Shown: positions 19,045 through 28,260 of the stretch, one piece after another
Layout of the letters: each line of letters starts with the position of its first letter
Position numbering within the stretch: position 1 is the first letter of the stretch
Assembly: GCF_024273195.1 (NCBI RefSeq)
Contig: NZ_JAMZCU010000001.1
Coordinates: 519,652 to 583,651, forward strand
Length of the DNA stretch: 64,000 nt
Direction: 5' to 3'
DNA from: Devosia ureilytica
Lineage (GTDB): Bacteria; Pseudomonadota; Alphaproteobacteria; Rhizobiales; Devosiaceae
The notes under the pieces: model-generated
Told to the model about the DNA's origin: nothing
Seen by the model: only the letters and a program-made list of their open reading frames with translations
Database searches by the model: none
Program-made: the position numbers and the translations under genes

Positions 19045-19270
19045 CGTCGTCGAAATTGATGCAAGGGGGCTGAAATGCCCCCTGCCCGTTCTCAAGCTTG
19101 AAAGGCAGCTGGCGCATGCTCATCCCGGTGCGGTGGTCGTGGTGGTGACGACCGATCCGATGGCCAAGATCGATATTCCGCTCCATTGCCGGCAAAATGG
19201 GCACGCCTACATACAAGACGATGCGGATGGCATTGTTCGATTTACCGTGACCAAGGCTGGCAGCGACTAG
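19034..19270 (+). CDS. tusA: TusA/SirA-family sulfur carrier protein
   Basis: About 78 residues. It has the hallmark GLKCPLPVLKLER motif, whose Cys carries persulfide sulfur for tRNA thiolation or molybdenum-cofactor and related sulfur relays. The C-terminus DDADGIVRFTVTKA is family-like. No ATG fits: the likely start is TTG 19034, inside the last codons of the CAP lipoprotein gene. An upstream in-frame ATG at 19010 would lengthen the overlap. Its stop overlaps the stop of the convergent carboxypeptidase by 4 bp. Confidence 0.85.
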   Translation: MATNVVEIDARGLKCPLPVLKLERQLAHAHPGAVVVVVTTDPMAKIDIPLHCRQNGHAYIQDDADGIVRFTVTKAGSD

Positions 19271-20424
19271 AGATCGGATGGCCGGGGGCGCGGGAAGGCA
19301 ATGTTGAGACCGCCAACCGGAATGCCAGGACGCAGAACGTCTTCGATGGCCGCGCTTTCGACGGTGGACCCAGCGCTGACCGTCGGGATATGCGCCGGGC
19401 GAGGACGCGGCAGCGCGATGCCTGTGCGGATGCGCCCCAGATCCACCGCCGTATACTCACTGAGCATGATTTCGTCCGACAGATAGGTCGGCTGGTCCTT
19501 CAGTCCCATCGGAAAAGCGGCTTCCTGTGCCGCAACATAGGCCTTGGCTTCCTTTCCACAGATGCGCGGGCGCATATCGACCGGCTGCACGCCGGTAGCA
19601 TTTGCGAGCGCGAGGACGCTCTGGCCCGTGGGTCGCAACCGACCCGCCAAGGCATCCAGCATGAGGCCCGCCGCGCGTTCATTGCGATCACGGGCCGAGG
19701 AACCTCCCAGCACCACGGCCATCAACCGTCGGCCATTGCGGTCCGCAGTGGCCACGATGTTGAGGCCAGAGGCGCAGACATAGCCGGTCTTCATGCCGTT
19801 GGTGCCAACAAAGCCTTCGAGTAGCCCGTTGTTGGACTCCAGCCGCGCCTTGCCGAGATTGACCACGCCGGTGGCGAACATGGGCATGTACTGGGGGAAA
19901 GACTGTTCGATATAGAGACCCACAATGGCCAGGTCGCGGGCGCTGGTAACCTGCGCCGGATCATGCAGGCCGTGCGGATTGACATAATGGGTGGCCGACA
20001 GACCCATGCGCTGGGCCGCATTGTTCATCATGGCCACGAAATTGGCTTCGTTGCCGCCGACTGTTTCGGCAATCGCCACGGCGATGTCGTTGGCCGATTT
20101 CACCACGAGAATATAGAGCGCATCCTTGAGGCTGACCGCGCTATCGACCGGCAGACCGGACTTGCTTGGCGCCTGGTTGAAGGCGTTGCGCGAAATCCTG
20201 ACCGGTGTTTCCAGCGTGACAGTGCCCTTGGCGAGTTCCTCGAACACCACATAGGCCGTCATCAACTTGGTAAGCGATGCCGGATGCCAGGGCTGGCCAG
20301 CATCTTCAGCGTAGAGCACCTCAAGGGTCGCCCGATCGACGACCAGAATGGGATTGGCCAAGGACTGGGCGAGACCAGCAAAGGACACGAGCAGAACGAG
20401 GGCGAGACGGCGCAAGAACGTCAA
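19267..20424 (-). CDS. D-alanyl-D-alanine carboxypeptidase (DacA/DacC-type penicillin-binding protein)
   Basis: 385 residues with a signal peptide (LALVLLVSFAGLAQSLA) and the three serine-peptidase motifs: S50-L-T-K53, S110-A-N112 and K212-T-G214. It trims the terminal D-Ala from peptidoglycan stem peptides in the periplasm. The C-terminal third is divergent and carries the motif PRPRP twice (ALPRPRPAHIP and AFPRPRPSDL at the very end). The usual amphipathic membrane-binding helix is not evident. It is a stand-alone gene. Confidence 0.92.
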   Translation of the reverse strand: MTFLRRLALVLLVSFAGLAQSLANPILVVDRATLEVLYAEDAGQPWHPASLTKLMTAYVVFEELAKGTVTLETPVRISRNAFNQAPSKSGLPVDSAVSLKDALYILVVKSANDIAVAIAETVGGNEANFVAMMNNAAQRMGLSATHYVNPHGLHDPAQVTSARDLAIVGLYIEQSFPQYMPMFATGVVNLGKARLESNNGLLEGFVGTNGMKTGYVCASGLNIVATADRNGRRLMAVVLGGSSARDRNERAAGLMLDALAGRLRPTGQSVLALANATGVQPVDMRPRICGKEAKAYVAAQEAAFPMGLKDQPTYLSDEIMLSEYTAVDLGRIRTGIALPRPRPAHIPTVSAGSTVESAAIEDVLRPGIPVGGLNIAFPRPRPSDL

Positions 20425-20587
20425 GAGGGGTAGACTCCAGATCGGATCGGTCGGGAACGGCGCCCCTCTTAGCAGCCGGACCAGTCAATCTCAAGAAAGG
20501 CGCGGCGCTCTAACAGGCATTTGAAGGTGCTGACACGCCCTGTCACCGCGCTCCCGCAAGCTCACACCAGCTTAATGGAGAACCGCG

Positions 20588-21157
20588 ATGACGACTCTGG
20601 TGACGATACTGACGCCCGGCTTTGCCGATTGGGAAACGGCCCTGCTCAACGCAGGCGCACGCGACTATTATCGCCTGGAAACCCGGTTTGCGACGCCCGG
20701 TGGCGATCCGGTGACCTCAGCGGGTGGTCTCAAGGTGATGCCGCACATGGCGATTGAAGAGATCAATATCGGCGCCATCGACGCCCTGTTGGTCAATGGT
20801 GGCAATATCTGGTCGACCCCGGATGCGCCAGACTTGACCCGGCTTTTGCAATCGGCCCATGGCGCCGACAAAACGGTGGGTGGCATTTGCGACGGCGTGA
20901 TAGCGCTGGCCCGGGCGGGGCTGTTGGACAGCGTGCGCCACACAGCAAATGGCCCAGAGAGCCTGCCCTCGACTGGTTATGGCGGTGCGGCACATTATGT
21001 GGGGTCTCCCCGCGCGGTGTTGGATCGACGCATTGTCACGGCGCCCGGAACCGCGCCGGTGAGTTTCATGGGCGCGGTTTTTGAGTCTCTTGGCCTGCGG
21101 ACCGGCGACCTCGATTTCTATCTCGGACTCTATGCCGCCGAACACCAGGCGGCTTAG
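20588..21157 (+). CDS. DJ-1/PfpI-family protein (class I glutamine amidotransferase-like)
   Basis: 189-residue single-domain protein. The elbow GGICDGVIAL holds the likely nucleophile Cys101, and Glu16 (DWE) sits where DJ-1 proteins have their Cys-activating acid. The LLVNGGN strand-turn is conserved. The family includes chaperones, deglycases and hydratases; no specific activity is visible. Its end is 1 bp from the stop of the convergent GH3 gene. Confidence 0.85.
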   Translation: MTTLVTILTPGFADWETALLNAGARDYYRLETRFATPGGDPVTSAGGLKVMPHMAIEEINIGAIDALLVNGGNIWSTPDAPDLTRLLQSAHGADKTVGGICDGVIALARAGLLDSVRHTANGPESLPSTGYGGAAHYVGSPRAVLDRRIVTAPGTAPVSFMGAVFESLGLRTGDLDFYLGLYAAEHQAA

Positions 21158-21158
21158 C

Positions 21159-23615
21159 TCAAACGGCGAGCATCAGCGTGGTCGAGCGCGTTACTGAGCC
21201 AGTCAGCGGCAGGTCAGCCGATGACTGGCCGACACGAATGGTAAAGCCGCCGGCCTCAACCAGCCAGTGGTGTGCGGCCTCGCGATACCAGGCGAAACAC
21301 CGCGCATCGAGGAGGAACGACACCGACCGCTGTTCGCCAGGCTCGAGATGGAGCTTTTCGAAAGCCTTGAGCTCCTTAACCGGGCGCGGCTCGGTCGATT
21401 TGTCGTCGCTGACGTAGAGCTGAACGACGGTCGAGCCGGGCCGATCGCCGGTGTTGGTGGCAGCGAGTGAGACAATCAGCTTTCCGTCGCTCTCAAAGCC
21501 ACTATCGTCGATGACCAGATCGTTGAGCTCGAAGCTGGTGTATCCCAGGCCATAGCCAAAGGGATAAAGCGGGGTCATGCCGACACGATCATAGTACCGA
21601 TAGCCGACGAAAATTCCTTCTTCGTAGCGAACCTTGCCTTCGAGGTCAGGATAAACCTCGCGGTCCTGGCTGTGAGCTGGATTGTCGGCCCAGCGCACCG
21701 GAAAGGTCTGCGGCAGGCGGCCGCCCGGCTCGGCGGCGCCGGTCAAAACGTCGGCAATGGCATTGCCGGCCTCCTGCCCCGGATACCAGGCCTCCAGCAC
21801 CGCGGCGACCTTATCGGCCCATGGCATTTCAATGGGTCCGCCTGTTTGCAGAACAACCACGGTGCGCGGGTTGGCAGCGGCAACGGCCTCGACCAGCTCG
21901 TTCTGGCGCCCCGGCAGGAGAATGCCCGGCAGATCGCTGCCTTCGGTGTCCCACTCGCCATTACGCCCTATGAACAACACCGCAGTTTCGGCGTCACGGG
22001 CCGCGTCGACCGCCTGGGCGATTGCGGCATCGCCCAGAGGCAGGCCAATTCCGACCGCGAATGCGGCGAGGCCAAGAGTTGCGAATTCCTTGGTTGAGAA
22101 CTCGATCGCAACCTGATGGGCGCGGCCTGCCTCGAGGTTGATCGTTCCGACAACTTCATCACAGCCTTCCTCGAAAAAGGTGCGCCCCTTGGTCCAGCCG
22201 GTCCAGGCGTCAGCGATCAGCTTGCCGTCGATGAAAACACGCCCAAATCCCGCGGCGTAGATGCCGACGCGGTGTTCGCCGGTTTCCTCGGGTGTGAACA
22301 CGCCGGATATGCGTGCCGAGAAGTGCAGCGGGTCAACCTTGCCATCGGCAACATGGCCCACCCAGAAGGCCTGGGCGTCGTCCATCGATCCGATATGTGC
22401 CGGTTCGCCCGCCAGAGTTTGATTGGCAAAATATTCGACCTTGAACGTCCCTCGCAGCACCGGCTCGAAACGATGATTGGTGCAGCCGGGCGCAAAGGAG
22501 AGGCGATCCTCACCGAGCGCCGTCGCAAGGCCCTCCCACGGCGAGATCCGATAATGCGCATTAAGCTGTGCGGAGCCGCCACCCATGATCTGAGCCGTCT
22601 TTGCATTCGGGCCGATCACCGCAATCTTGCCCGAACCGGCCAGGGGTAGAATGCCGTCGTTCTTGAGCAACACCGCCGCTTCCGAACCGGCGCGCCTGAT
22701 CAGGGCGCGGTGCTCGGGGCGGTCATTGGCGTGCTCCTGGAATGTCCGATGATCATCAAGAGAACCCACGCGCTCCATCAGCCGGAGCATGGCCAGCACC
22801 CGCTGATCGAGCATAGCCACCGAGACCTCACCGGCGTTGACAGCAGCAACAAGCTTCTGGCCACGATCACGCGCCGGGCCGGGCATTTCCAGGTCGAGAC
22901 CAGCATTGACCGTGGCCGCGGTCGAGTGTGAACCAAACCAGTCGGACATGACGATGCCGTCATAGCCCCACTCCTGGCGCAAGACCGTGGACAGCAGCCA
23001 GTTATGCTCGGACGTGAAGGTGCCATTGAGACGGTTGTAAGAGCTCATGACGCCCCACGTGCCTGCCTTCTTCACCGCCCATTCGAAGGGAATGAGGTAG
23101 ATTTCGCGCAGGGCTCGTTCACCGATCTCGCTGGAGATCGTGGTGCGCTCGATCTCGCTTTCATTGCCGACAAAGTGCTTGATAGTGGCGCTGACCCCCT
23201 GCCCCTGGAGACCTTTGATATAACCGACGGCGAGTTCGGCCGAGAGGATCGGGTCTTCGGCGTAGCACTCGAAGTTGCGGCCATTGGTTACGGAGCGATG
23301 GATATTGACCGTCGGGGCGAGCAGCACATGTGCGCCCTTCGATTTGACCTCGTCGGCCAGAGCCGCACCGATCTCGGTGACAAGACCAACATTCCACGTG
23401 GCGCCCAAGGCGATGCCGACAGGAAAGCTGGCTGATTTGACACCGCCGATCAGCGACCCGCCGCCGCGTGCGCCATTCGGACCGTCGGTTACCCGCAATT
23501 TGCCGATGCCCAGGCGTTCAACCGCTGGAACCGACCAGAAGTCTTCACCGGACAGCAGCGAGACCTTCTCTTCAGGCGTCAGCTCGGCAAGCAGTTGCTC
23601 AATACGGCTGCTCAT
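21159..23615 (-). CDS. Glycoside hydrolase family 3 beta-glucosidase with PA14 insert
   Basis: 818-residue enzyme in the order GH3 N-terminal barrel, GH3 C-terminal sandwich interrupted by a PA14 domain (about residues 395-530, GTFKVEYFANQTLAGEP ... FGRVFIDGKL), and a fibronectin-III-like end. The nucleophile is Asp225 in GIVMSDWFG, and the substrate pocket KHFVGNESE is intact. It has no signal peptide, so it acts in the cytoplasm on imported beta-glucosides. No transporter or regulator gene is adjacent. Confidence 0.93.
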   Translation of the reverse strand: MSSRIEQLLAELTPEEKVSLLSGEDFWSVPAVERLGIGKLRVTDGPNGARGGGSLIGGVKSASFPVGIALGATWNVGLVTEIGAALADEVKSKGAHVLLAPTVNIHRSVTNGRNFECYAEDPILSAELAVGYIKGLQGQGVSATIKHFVGNESEIERTTISSEIGERALREIYLIPFEWAVKKAGTWGVMSSYNRLNGTFTSEHNWLLSTVLRQEWGYDGIVMSDWFGSHSTAATVNAGLDLEMPGPARDRGQKLVAAVNAGEVSVAMLDQRVLAMLRLMERVGSLDDHRTFQEHANDRPEHRALIRRAGSEAAVLLKNDGILPLAGSGKIAVIGPNAKTAQIMGGGSAQLNAHYRISPWEGLATALGEDRLSFAPGCTNHRFEPVLRGTFKVEYFANQTLAGEPAHIGSMDDAQAFWVGHVADGKVDPLHFSARISGVFTPEETGEHRVGIYAAGFGRVFIDGKLIADAWTGWTKGRTFFEEGCDEVVGTINLEAGRAHQVAIEFSTKEFATLGLAAFAVGIGLPLGDAAIAQAVDAARDAETAVLFIGRNGEWDTEGSDLPGILLPGRQNELVEAVAAANPRTVVVLQTGGPIEMPWADKVAAVLEAWYPGQEAGNAIADVLTGAAEPGGRLPQTFPVRWADNPAHSQDREVYPDLEGKVRYEEGIFVGYRYYDRVGMTPLYPFGYGLGYTSFELNDLVIDDSGFESDGKLIVSLAATNTGDRPGSTVVQLYVSDDKSTEPRPVKELKAFEKLHLEPGEQRSVSFLLDARCFAWYREAAHHWLVEAGGFTIRVGQSSADLPLTGSVTRSTTLMLAV

Positions 23616-23700
23616 GGGGTGCTTCCTCCGGCAAAGATTTTTGCCGGAGATGGCCAGTCCAGCCGCAAACTGTCAACCGTTTTACAACGGCAGAACGGCT

Positions 23701-24111
23701 TTACCTCGGTGCAATGGGCGCCTTGCGCGTACGGCCCCAGAGCACAAATAAAGAGAGTGCCAGCAGGACGGCATTGAAGGGCAGGATGCCATATTCGCCG
23801 CGCATGGTATGCAGGCCCATGGCCAGAACCTGAATGGCCGCAAAACCCAGCGCTGCCAGCGGCGTCAAGCGGGGCATGATGCGAGTGGCCGCAGGCAGAA
23901 TGATGCCGATTGCGCCCAGAATTTCCATGGTGCCGATGAAGCGCGTCAACAATTCGGGGTAGTCGCCGGCGTAGCTCATGCCGGAAGCGACCAGGGCCTC
24001 AATGGTCTGGGAGAGCTTCATGAAGCCCGCCATTCCGTAAAAAACGGCCAGCACCAGCTGCCCTCCCCACAAGGCAATGTTCCATCCCTTGACGCTATTC
24101 GTTTGGCTCAT
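23701..24111 (-). CDS. DoxX-family membrane protein
   Basis: 136 residues with four hydrophobic segments, including LVLAVFYGMAGFMKLS, a DoxX-like MEILGAIGIILP and AALGFAAIQVLAMGLHTM. The start is the ATG preceded by GGAGGGGGAA; an upstream in-frame extension is unsupported. It is divergent from an HxlR regulator over a spacer of about 95 bp containing inverted repeats. This is a common pairing in which HxlR repressors respond to electrophiles or quinones and control DoxX. The exact role is unknown. Confidence 0.85.
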   Translation of the reverse strand: MSQTNSVKGWNIALWGGQLVLAVFYGMAGFMKLSQTIEALVASGMSYAGDYPELLTRFIGTMEILGAIGIILPAATRIMPRLTPLAALGFAAIQVLAMGLHTMRGEYGILPFNAVLLALSLFVLWGRTRKAPIAPR

Positions 24112-24155
24112 GGCTTCCCCCCTCCCCGTGACTGCCTGCCACACTAGGCACAACA

Positions 24156-24187
24156 AGTAACTGCCTCTATATTAGTGACTGAGTTAC
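24156..24187. promoter_or_regulatory. Candidate HxlR operator between doxX and hxlR genes
   Basis: The spacer carries AGTAACT, then AGTGACT, then AGTTAC. The first and last form the inverted repeat GTAACT...AGTTAC, while the middle element is a near-direct copy of the first. The position between divergent doxX and hxlR genes fits an autoregulatory operator. No biochemical consensus is invoked. Confidence 0.4.
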
Positions 24188-24207
24188 GCATGCAAGGAGG
24201 CACACCC

Positions 24208-24624
24208 ATGTCACTGTCCGATACATCGCAGCACGCCAATTGCTCGGCTATGTCCGATGTGCTCAACCGCATCGGCGACAAATGGAGCGTCATGGTGGTC
24301 GGCATGCTGGGCCGGAATGGAACGTTGCGCTTCAACGAGCTCAAGCGCCTGATTAACGGCGTTTCGCAGCGCATGCTGACGCTGACCCTGCGCAATCTGG
24401 AGCGGGATGGCCTCGTAACCAGAACCATTTACCCAGAAGTTCCGCCGCGAGTGGAATATCGGCTGACCGAACTGGGAAAGACCTTGCAGGAGCCCATCAG
24501 CGCCTTGTGGGATTGGTCGGCGGAGAATCATCACGCCATCGTCGATGCACGGGCCGTCTATGACGCAAGGGAAGACGCAATCACGGCCGAAACGACACGC
24601 AAAGTCGCCTACGCGCGCGGCTAG
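24208..24624 (+). CDS. HxlR-family winged-helix transcriptional regulator
   Basis: 138 residues with the complete HxlR domain: a conserved N-terminal Cys (SQHANCSAMSDVLNRIGDKWS), a recognition region (LRFNELKRLINGVSQRMLTLTLRNLERDGLVTR) and a wing (YPEVPPRVEYRLTELG). The start is the ATG 7 bp after AAGGAGG; earlier GTG and ATG codons lack this site. It probably controls the divergent doxX gene, with the N-terminal Cys as a possible redox sensor. Confidence 0.9.
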   Translation: MSLSDTSQHANCSAMSDVLNRIGDKWSVMVVGMLGRNGTLRFNELKRLINGVSQRMLTLTLRNLERDGLVTRTIYPEVPPRVEYRLTELGKTLQEPISALWDWSAENHHAIVDARAVYDAREDAITAETTRKVAYARG

Positions 24625-24632
24625 ATCGGCAA

Positions 24633-25529
24633 TCAGGAATCGTTGTGCGCCATATGGGCGAAGCGATTGACGTCCCTGGGCGGGGTCGCCAGGACAGCTG
24701 CGCGCGCCTCGGTGCGTTGGCTGGACGGCAGGTTCAGGGCATTGACCAGGGCCCGGTATTCCTGACGCGCGCTCATATGAGACATGGAAGGCACGCCACC
24801 GAGCAGTTCATCATCCAGCGGATCGAACACGGTCATGCCGGTGGCGAACAGCGAACGGAAGATGACGCGCTCGGCTATGCCATCTGCCACCCGGCAACCT
24901 AGGCGCATGGCGATCCGCTCGAGCATGGTCTGCACCTGGCGCATGTTGCGCGATGACAGCATGGAGATGCGGTTACGGACCAGAACCCAGTCGATGTTCT
25001 TGCCGTCAATCGACAGGCGCTCGGATCGCGCGCGCTGCACCAGCCGCGCATAGTGGCTCAACTCGCGCGGCTCACCGGTAACCGGATCTATCTGCGCCAT
25101 GACACTGAGATCGATCAGACTGTCATTGACCGGCGTCACCAGCGTATCCGCCAACGAATGGGCGAGACGCGCGAGGTTGGTGTCGAAACCGGGTGTATCG
25201 ATGATGATGAAATCGGAGCGACCTTCGACTTCGCTTATAGCCTGGCGAAACAGGTCAAACTCGATGCGGTGGTTTTCCCGCATGGAATCACCGCGGGCCA
25301 GCGGCAGATGATAATGCGTGGTATGCGGCAGGCTGAGCCCCTTGGAACGCGCCCAGTCACGCCGGTTGCGGACATAGTGAGTCAGTGTTTGCTGGCGGCT
25401 GTCGACATCGATAGAGGCCACCTTGTGTCCCTGGTAGAGGAGGTAAATAGCCAGGTGGAAGGCCGTGGTCGATTTGCCCGAACCACCCTTCTCATTGCCA
25501 ACAACAATGACATGCGCGCCTTGCCGCAC
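24633..25529 (-). CDS. mipZ: MipZ, cell-division positioning ATPase
   Basis: 298-residue ParA/MinD-type P-loop ATPase. The deviant Walker A is NEKGGSGKST and the switch region is DSRQQTLTHYVRNR, which is diagnostic of MipZ. The second switch is IIIDTPGFDTNLAR. In alphaproteobacteria MipZ binds ParB at the poles and blocks FtsZ assembly there, placing the division site at mid-cell. The start is GTG with GGGGAG 6 bp upstream. It is a single gene. Confidence 0.93.
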   Translation of the reverse strand: MRQGAHVIVVGNEKGGSGKSTTAFHLAIYLLYQGHKVASIDVDSRQQTLTHYVRNRRDWARSKGLSLPHTTHYHLPLARGDSMRENHRIEFDLFRQAISEVEGRSDFIIIDTPGFDTNLARLAHSLADTLVTPVNDSLIDLSVMAQIDPVTGEPRELSHYARLVQRARSERLSIDGKNIDWVLVRNRISMLSSRNMRQVQTMLERIAMRLGCRVADGIAERVIFRSLFATGMTVFDPLDDELLGGVPSMSHMSARQEYRALVNALNLPSSQRTEARAAVLATPPRDVNRFAHMAHNDS

Positions 25530-25792
25530 AGTCGACTCCCCAAATCAGTTGGCCGGAGTGTGTTGATTTGGCACGCGTCGCACAAGGAAAAACATGGCAG
25601 CTCTGCGATAGAGCCTGGCAAGAATGCTGTTGCCAGTCTCAGCGCCGGCGCGATGGGGGCATCATTTGCGTCATTATGATGAAACATCCATGCTGCCAAC
25701 GCATGATCCGCCTTCCGGATCGGGGATAGCTCGGCTGCGGAAATCAGCGCATCGTCAAATGGCTCTATGAAAACCGCAAAGGGACTATGCCC

Positions 25793-25945
25793 ATGTTTGT
25801 TCGTGCCGTCTGGCGCCTGAAGCGCCTGGTCGACATCAAGCAGACGTTGCGGGAAATGGACGTTCCCTCAACGCGCGATGCCGATATTCTGGGGATTTCC
25901 GGCCCGGACTTCTCCAAGATGACGCGGTCGCTGTTCGACCGCTGA
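25793..25945 (+). CDS. Small DUF1127-like protein
   Basis: 50 residues, MFVRAVWRLKRLVDIKQTLR... ending in DFSKMTRSLFDR. The middle (LREMDVPSTRDADILGIS) resembles the DUF1127 core, in which a basic helix is followed by L-x-x-L/M-x-D-x-x-L-x-D-I-G-I-S, but is divergent. ATG 25793 or the in-frame ATG 25787 may be used; AAAGGGA lies just upstream. It lies 200 bp before a canonical DUF1127 gene on the same strand. Confidence 0.6.
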   Translation: MFVRAVWRLKRLVDIKQTLREMDVPSTRDADILGISGPDFSKMTRSLFDR

Positions 25946-26145
25946 CCGACCTTAATCCTAGACCGATCCTGCGTGGCCGCCGGAATGCCATCCGGCGGCC
26001 ACTTTGCTGTCCTGGATATGAATGATGAATGAATGGGCATTGCCCAAGCCTTGCACAAAACGCATGGCAAGTTTGATCATTCTCTATCTGCTCGCTCGGG
26101 ATAGCGGAGGCTATATGTGTTCCTGCAAACGAAAGGAGACTTCCA

Positions 26146-26295
26146 ATGGACATCCGCAAGACTTTCCAGAAATGGGCCGCCTACCAGCAGACCGTGCGTG
26201 AGCTCGCCGCTCTCGACAACCGTCAGCTCAATGACCTGGGCATTTCGCGCACCGACATCAGCCGCGTTGCTCGCAATCATGCCGACGCACTGTAA
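26146..26295 (+). CDS. DUF1127 domain small protein
   Basis: 49 residues with a clear DUF1127 core (TVRELAALDNRQLNDLGISRTDISRVARNH). GAAAGGAG sits 6-7 bp before the ATG and a Rho-independent terminator follows closely. Small DUF1127 proteins in alphaproteobacteria are linked to RNA turnover and phosphate or carbon metabolism. The role here is not determined. Confidence 0.88.
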   Translation: MDIRKTFQKWAAYQQTVRELAALDNRQLNDLGISRTDISRVARNHADAL

Positions 26296-26325
26296 TCGCG
26301 TCGTCTGCCCAATCACTACAATCCG

Positions 26326-26359
26326 AACGCTCGCCTCTCTCTGAGATGCGGGCGTTTTG
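26326..26359 (+). terminator. Rho-independent terminator after the DUF1127 gene
   Basis: A 9-bp stem AACGCTCGC / GCGGGCGTT (one G-U pair) has a 13-base loop and ends in TTTT. It lies 30 bp after the stop codon. Confidence 0.72.
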
Positions 26360-26437
26360 ATTCTTAGGCATTAATGACGATGCGCGCGACGTAAACGCCG
26401 ATTGCTCCCGAGCTGCGGGCTTGGTATCTCGCTGCCC

Positions 26438-27820
26438 ATGTCAAAAGAACCCATTCATATCATCGGCGGGGGCCTTGCGGGCTCTGAAGCCGCATGGCAA
26501 GCCGCCGAGGCCGGTGCCACCGTCATTCTCCATGAGATGCGCGGCGTCAAAGGCACGGACGCACATGAGACCGACTCCTTTGCCGAGCTGGTCTGCTCCA
26601 ACAGTTTCCGTTCCGACGACCACGAACAGAACGCCGTTGGCCTGCTGCACGAGGAGATGCGACGCTGCAACTCGCTGATCATGCGAGCCGCGGACCAGCA
26701 CCAGCTACCCGCTGGCGGCGCGCTGGCCGTTGATCGCCATGGCTTTTCCGGGGCGGTTACCGAGGCCATCAACAATCACCCCAATATCACGGTCGTCCGC
26801 GAAGAAGTGGCCGGCTGGCCTCCGGCTGATTGGAAGCACGTTATCATTGCCACCGGCCCGCTCACCTCTCCGGCACTCGCCGAGGCGGTGCTCGAAAAGA
26901 CCGGCGAGGATTCGCTGGCCTTCTTCGACGCCATTGCCCCCATCGTGCACTATGACAGCATCAACCACGACATTGCCTGGAAGCAATCGCGCTATGACAA
27001 GGCCGGTCCTGGCGGTACAGGCGCCGATTACCTCAATCTGCCGATGGACAAGGACCAGTACTTCGCCTTTGTCGAAGCCCTGAAGACCGCGCCGCTGCAT
27101 GAGTTCAAGGATTGGGAAAAGGTCCCCTATTTCGACGGCTGCCTGCCCATCGAAGTGATGGCGGAACGCGGCGTCGAAACGCTGCGCCATGGACCAATGA
27201 AGCCGGTAGGCCTGACTAATCCGCGCAATCCGACGGTCAAACCCTATGCCATCGTGCAGCTGCGTCAGGACAATGCCCTGGGGACGCTTTGGAACATGGT
27301 GGGGTTCCAGACCAAGATGCGCTACGGCATCCAGGCGGAGGTGTTCCGCATGATCCCGGGGCTTGAACAGGCACAGTTCGCGCGTTTGGGCGGGCTGCAC
27401 CGCAATACTTTTATCAATTCACCCAAGGTTCTCTCACCGGACCTTAAACTGAAGGTTGATCCACGCATCCGCTTTGCGGGTCAGGTGACTGGCGTTGAAG
27501 GCTATGTGGAAAGCGCCGCCGTTGGCTTGATAACCGGCCGCATGACCGCCGCCGATGCCTTGGGCGGATCGATGGATACGCCTCCGGTCACAACGGCACT
27601 GGGCGCTCTCATCGGGCACATCACCGGCGGGCATATCGAGGCCGAGAGCTACAGCGGAGCCCGCAGCTTCCAGCCAATGAATGTCAATTTCGGCCTGTTT
27701 CCCGAGGTGACAATCACCAAGCCTGAGGGAGCAACACGGTGGCGGGGCCCGGAAAAGACCATGGCCAAGCGCCGGGCGATAACCGGGCGGGCGCTCGAAG
27801 ACCTCAAGGCCTGGGCATGA
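26438..27820 (+). CDS. trmFO: Folate/FAD-dependent tRNA (m5U54) methyltransferase TrmFO
   Basis: 460 residues. It uses methylene-tetrahydrofolate and FAD to make ribothymidine at position 54 of tRNA. The N-terminal FAD-binding motif is [13 protein letters not shown]. The GidA/TrmFO features [18 protein letters not shown] ([15 protein letters not shown]), [15 protein letters not shown] and [12 protein letters not shown] are present. The start is the ATG of [11 protein letters not shown]. The stop overlaps the next start by 4 bp (ATGA), so the thioesterase gene is coupled to it. Confidence 0.96.
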   Translation: MSKEPIHIIGGGLAGSEAAWQAAEAGATVILHEMRGVKGTDAHETDSFAELVCSNSFRSDDHEQNAVGLLHEEMRRCNSLIMRAADQHQLPAGGALAVDRHGFSGAVTEAINNHPNITVVREEVAGWPPADWKHVIIATGPLTSPALAEAVLEKTGEDSLAFFDAIAPIVHYDSINHDIAWKQSRYDKAGPGGTGADYLNLPMDKDQYFAFVEALKTAPLHEFKDWEKVPYFDGCLPIEVMAERGVETLRHGPMKPVGLTNPRNPTVKPYAIVQLRQDNALGTLWNMVGFQTKMRYGIQAEVFRMIPGLEQAQFARLGGLHRNTFINSPKVLSPDLKLKVDPRIRFAGQVTGVEGYVESAAVGLITGRMTAADALGGSMDTPPVTTALGALIGHITGGHIEAESYSGARSFQPMNVNFGLFPEVTITKPEGATRWRGPEKTMAKRRAITGRALEDLKAWA

Positions 27821-28260
27821 CTCCGGCGGCGCTGGCCGACTTCCTGCACGAACACATTCCGCTCTCCCGGGCGATGAATGTCACCGCCGTCAGGGCCAGC
27901 GTCGAAGAAGTGGTGCTTGAGGCGCCGCTCGAGCCTAATATCAATGTGCATGGCACCATGTTTGGCGGCAGCGCCGCCACACTTGGTCTGCTCGCGGCCT
28001 GGTCGGTATTGCATCTGCGATTGGAGGCCGAGGGCATTTCCAATCAACTGGTGATTCACCGCACCGAGATGGAATATCTCAAGCCGATTGCCGGGACGGC
28101 GCAGGCCGTGGCGCGGCTGGAAGGCGCGGACTGGGCCAGCTTCCTTCATACGCTGGACCGTCGCGGCAAGGCGCGGCTCAAGGTCAACGCCGCGCTGGTG
28201 TTTAATGGAGAGCCTGCAGCGCGGCTGGCGGGAGAATTCGTGGCGATCCTGGAGCGCTAA
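27817..28260 (+). CDS. Hotdog-fold thioesterase (YiiD C-terminal type)
   Basis: 147 residues matching the hotdog thioesterase-like domain found at the YiiD C-terminus. It starts with [22 protein letters not shown], followed by the central helix region [23 protein letters not shown], in which HGTMFGG is typical. It probably hydrolyses an acyl-thioester of unknown identity. It is translationally coupled to trmFO by an ATGA overlap. Confidence 0.8.
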   Translation: MTPAALADFLHEHIPLSRAMNVTAVRASVEEVVLEAPLEPNINVHGTMFGGSAATLGLLAAWSVLHLRLEAEGISNQLVIHRTEMEYLKPIAGTAQAVARLEGADWASFLHTLDRRGKARLKVNAALVFNGEPAARLAGEFVAILER

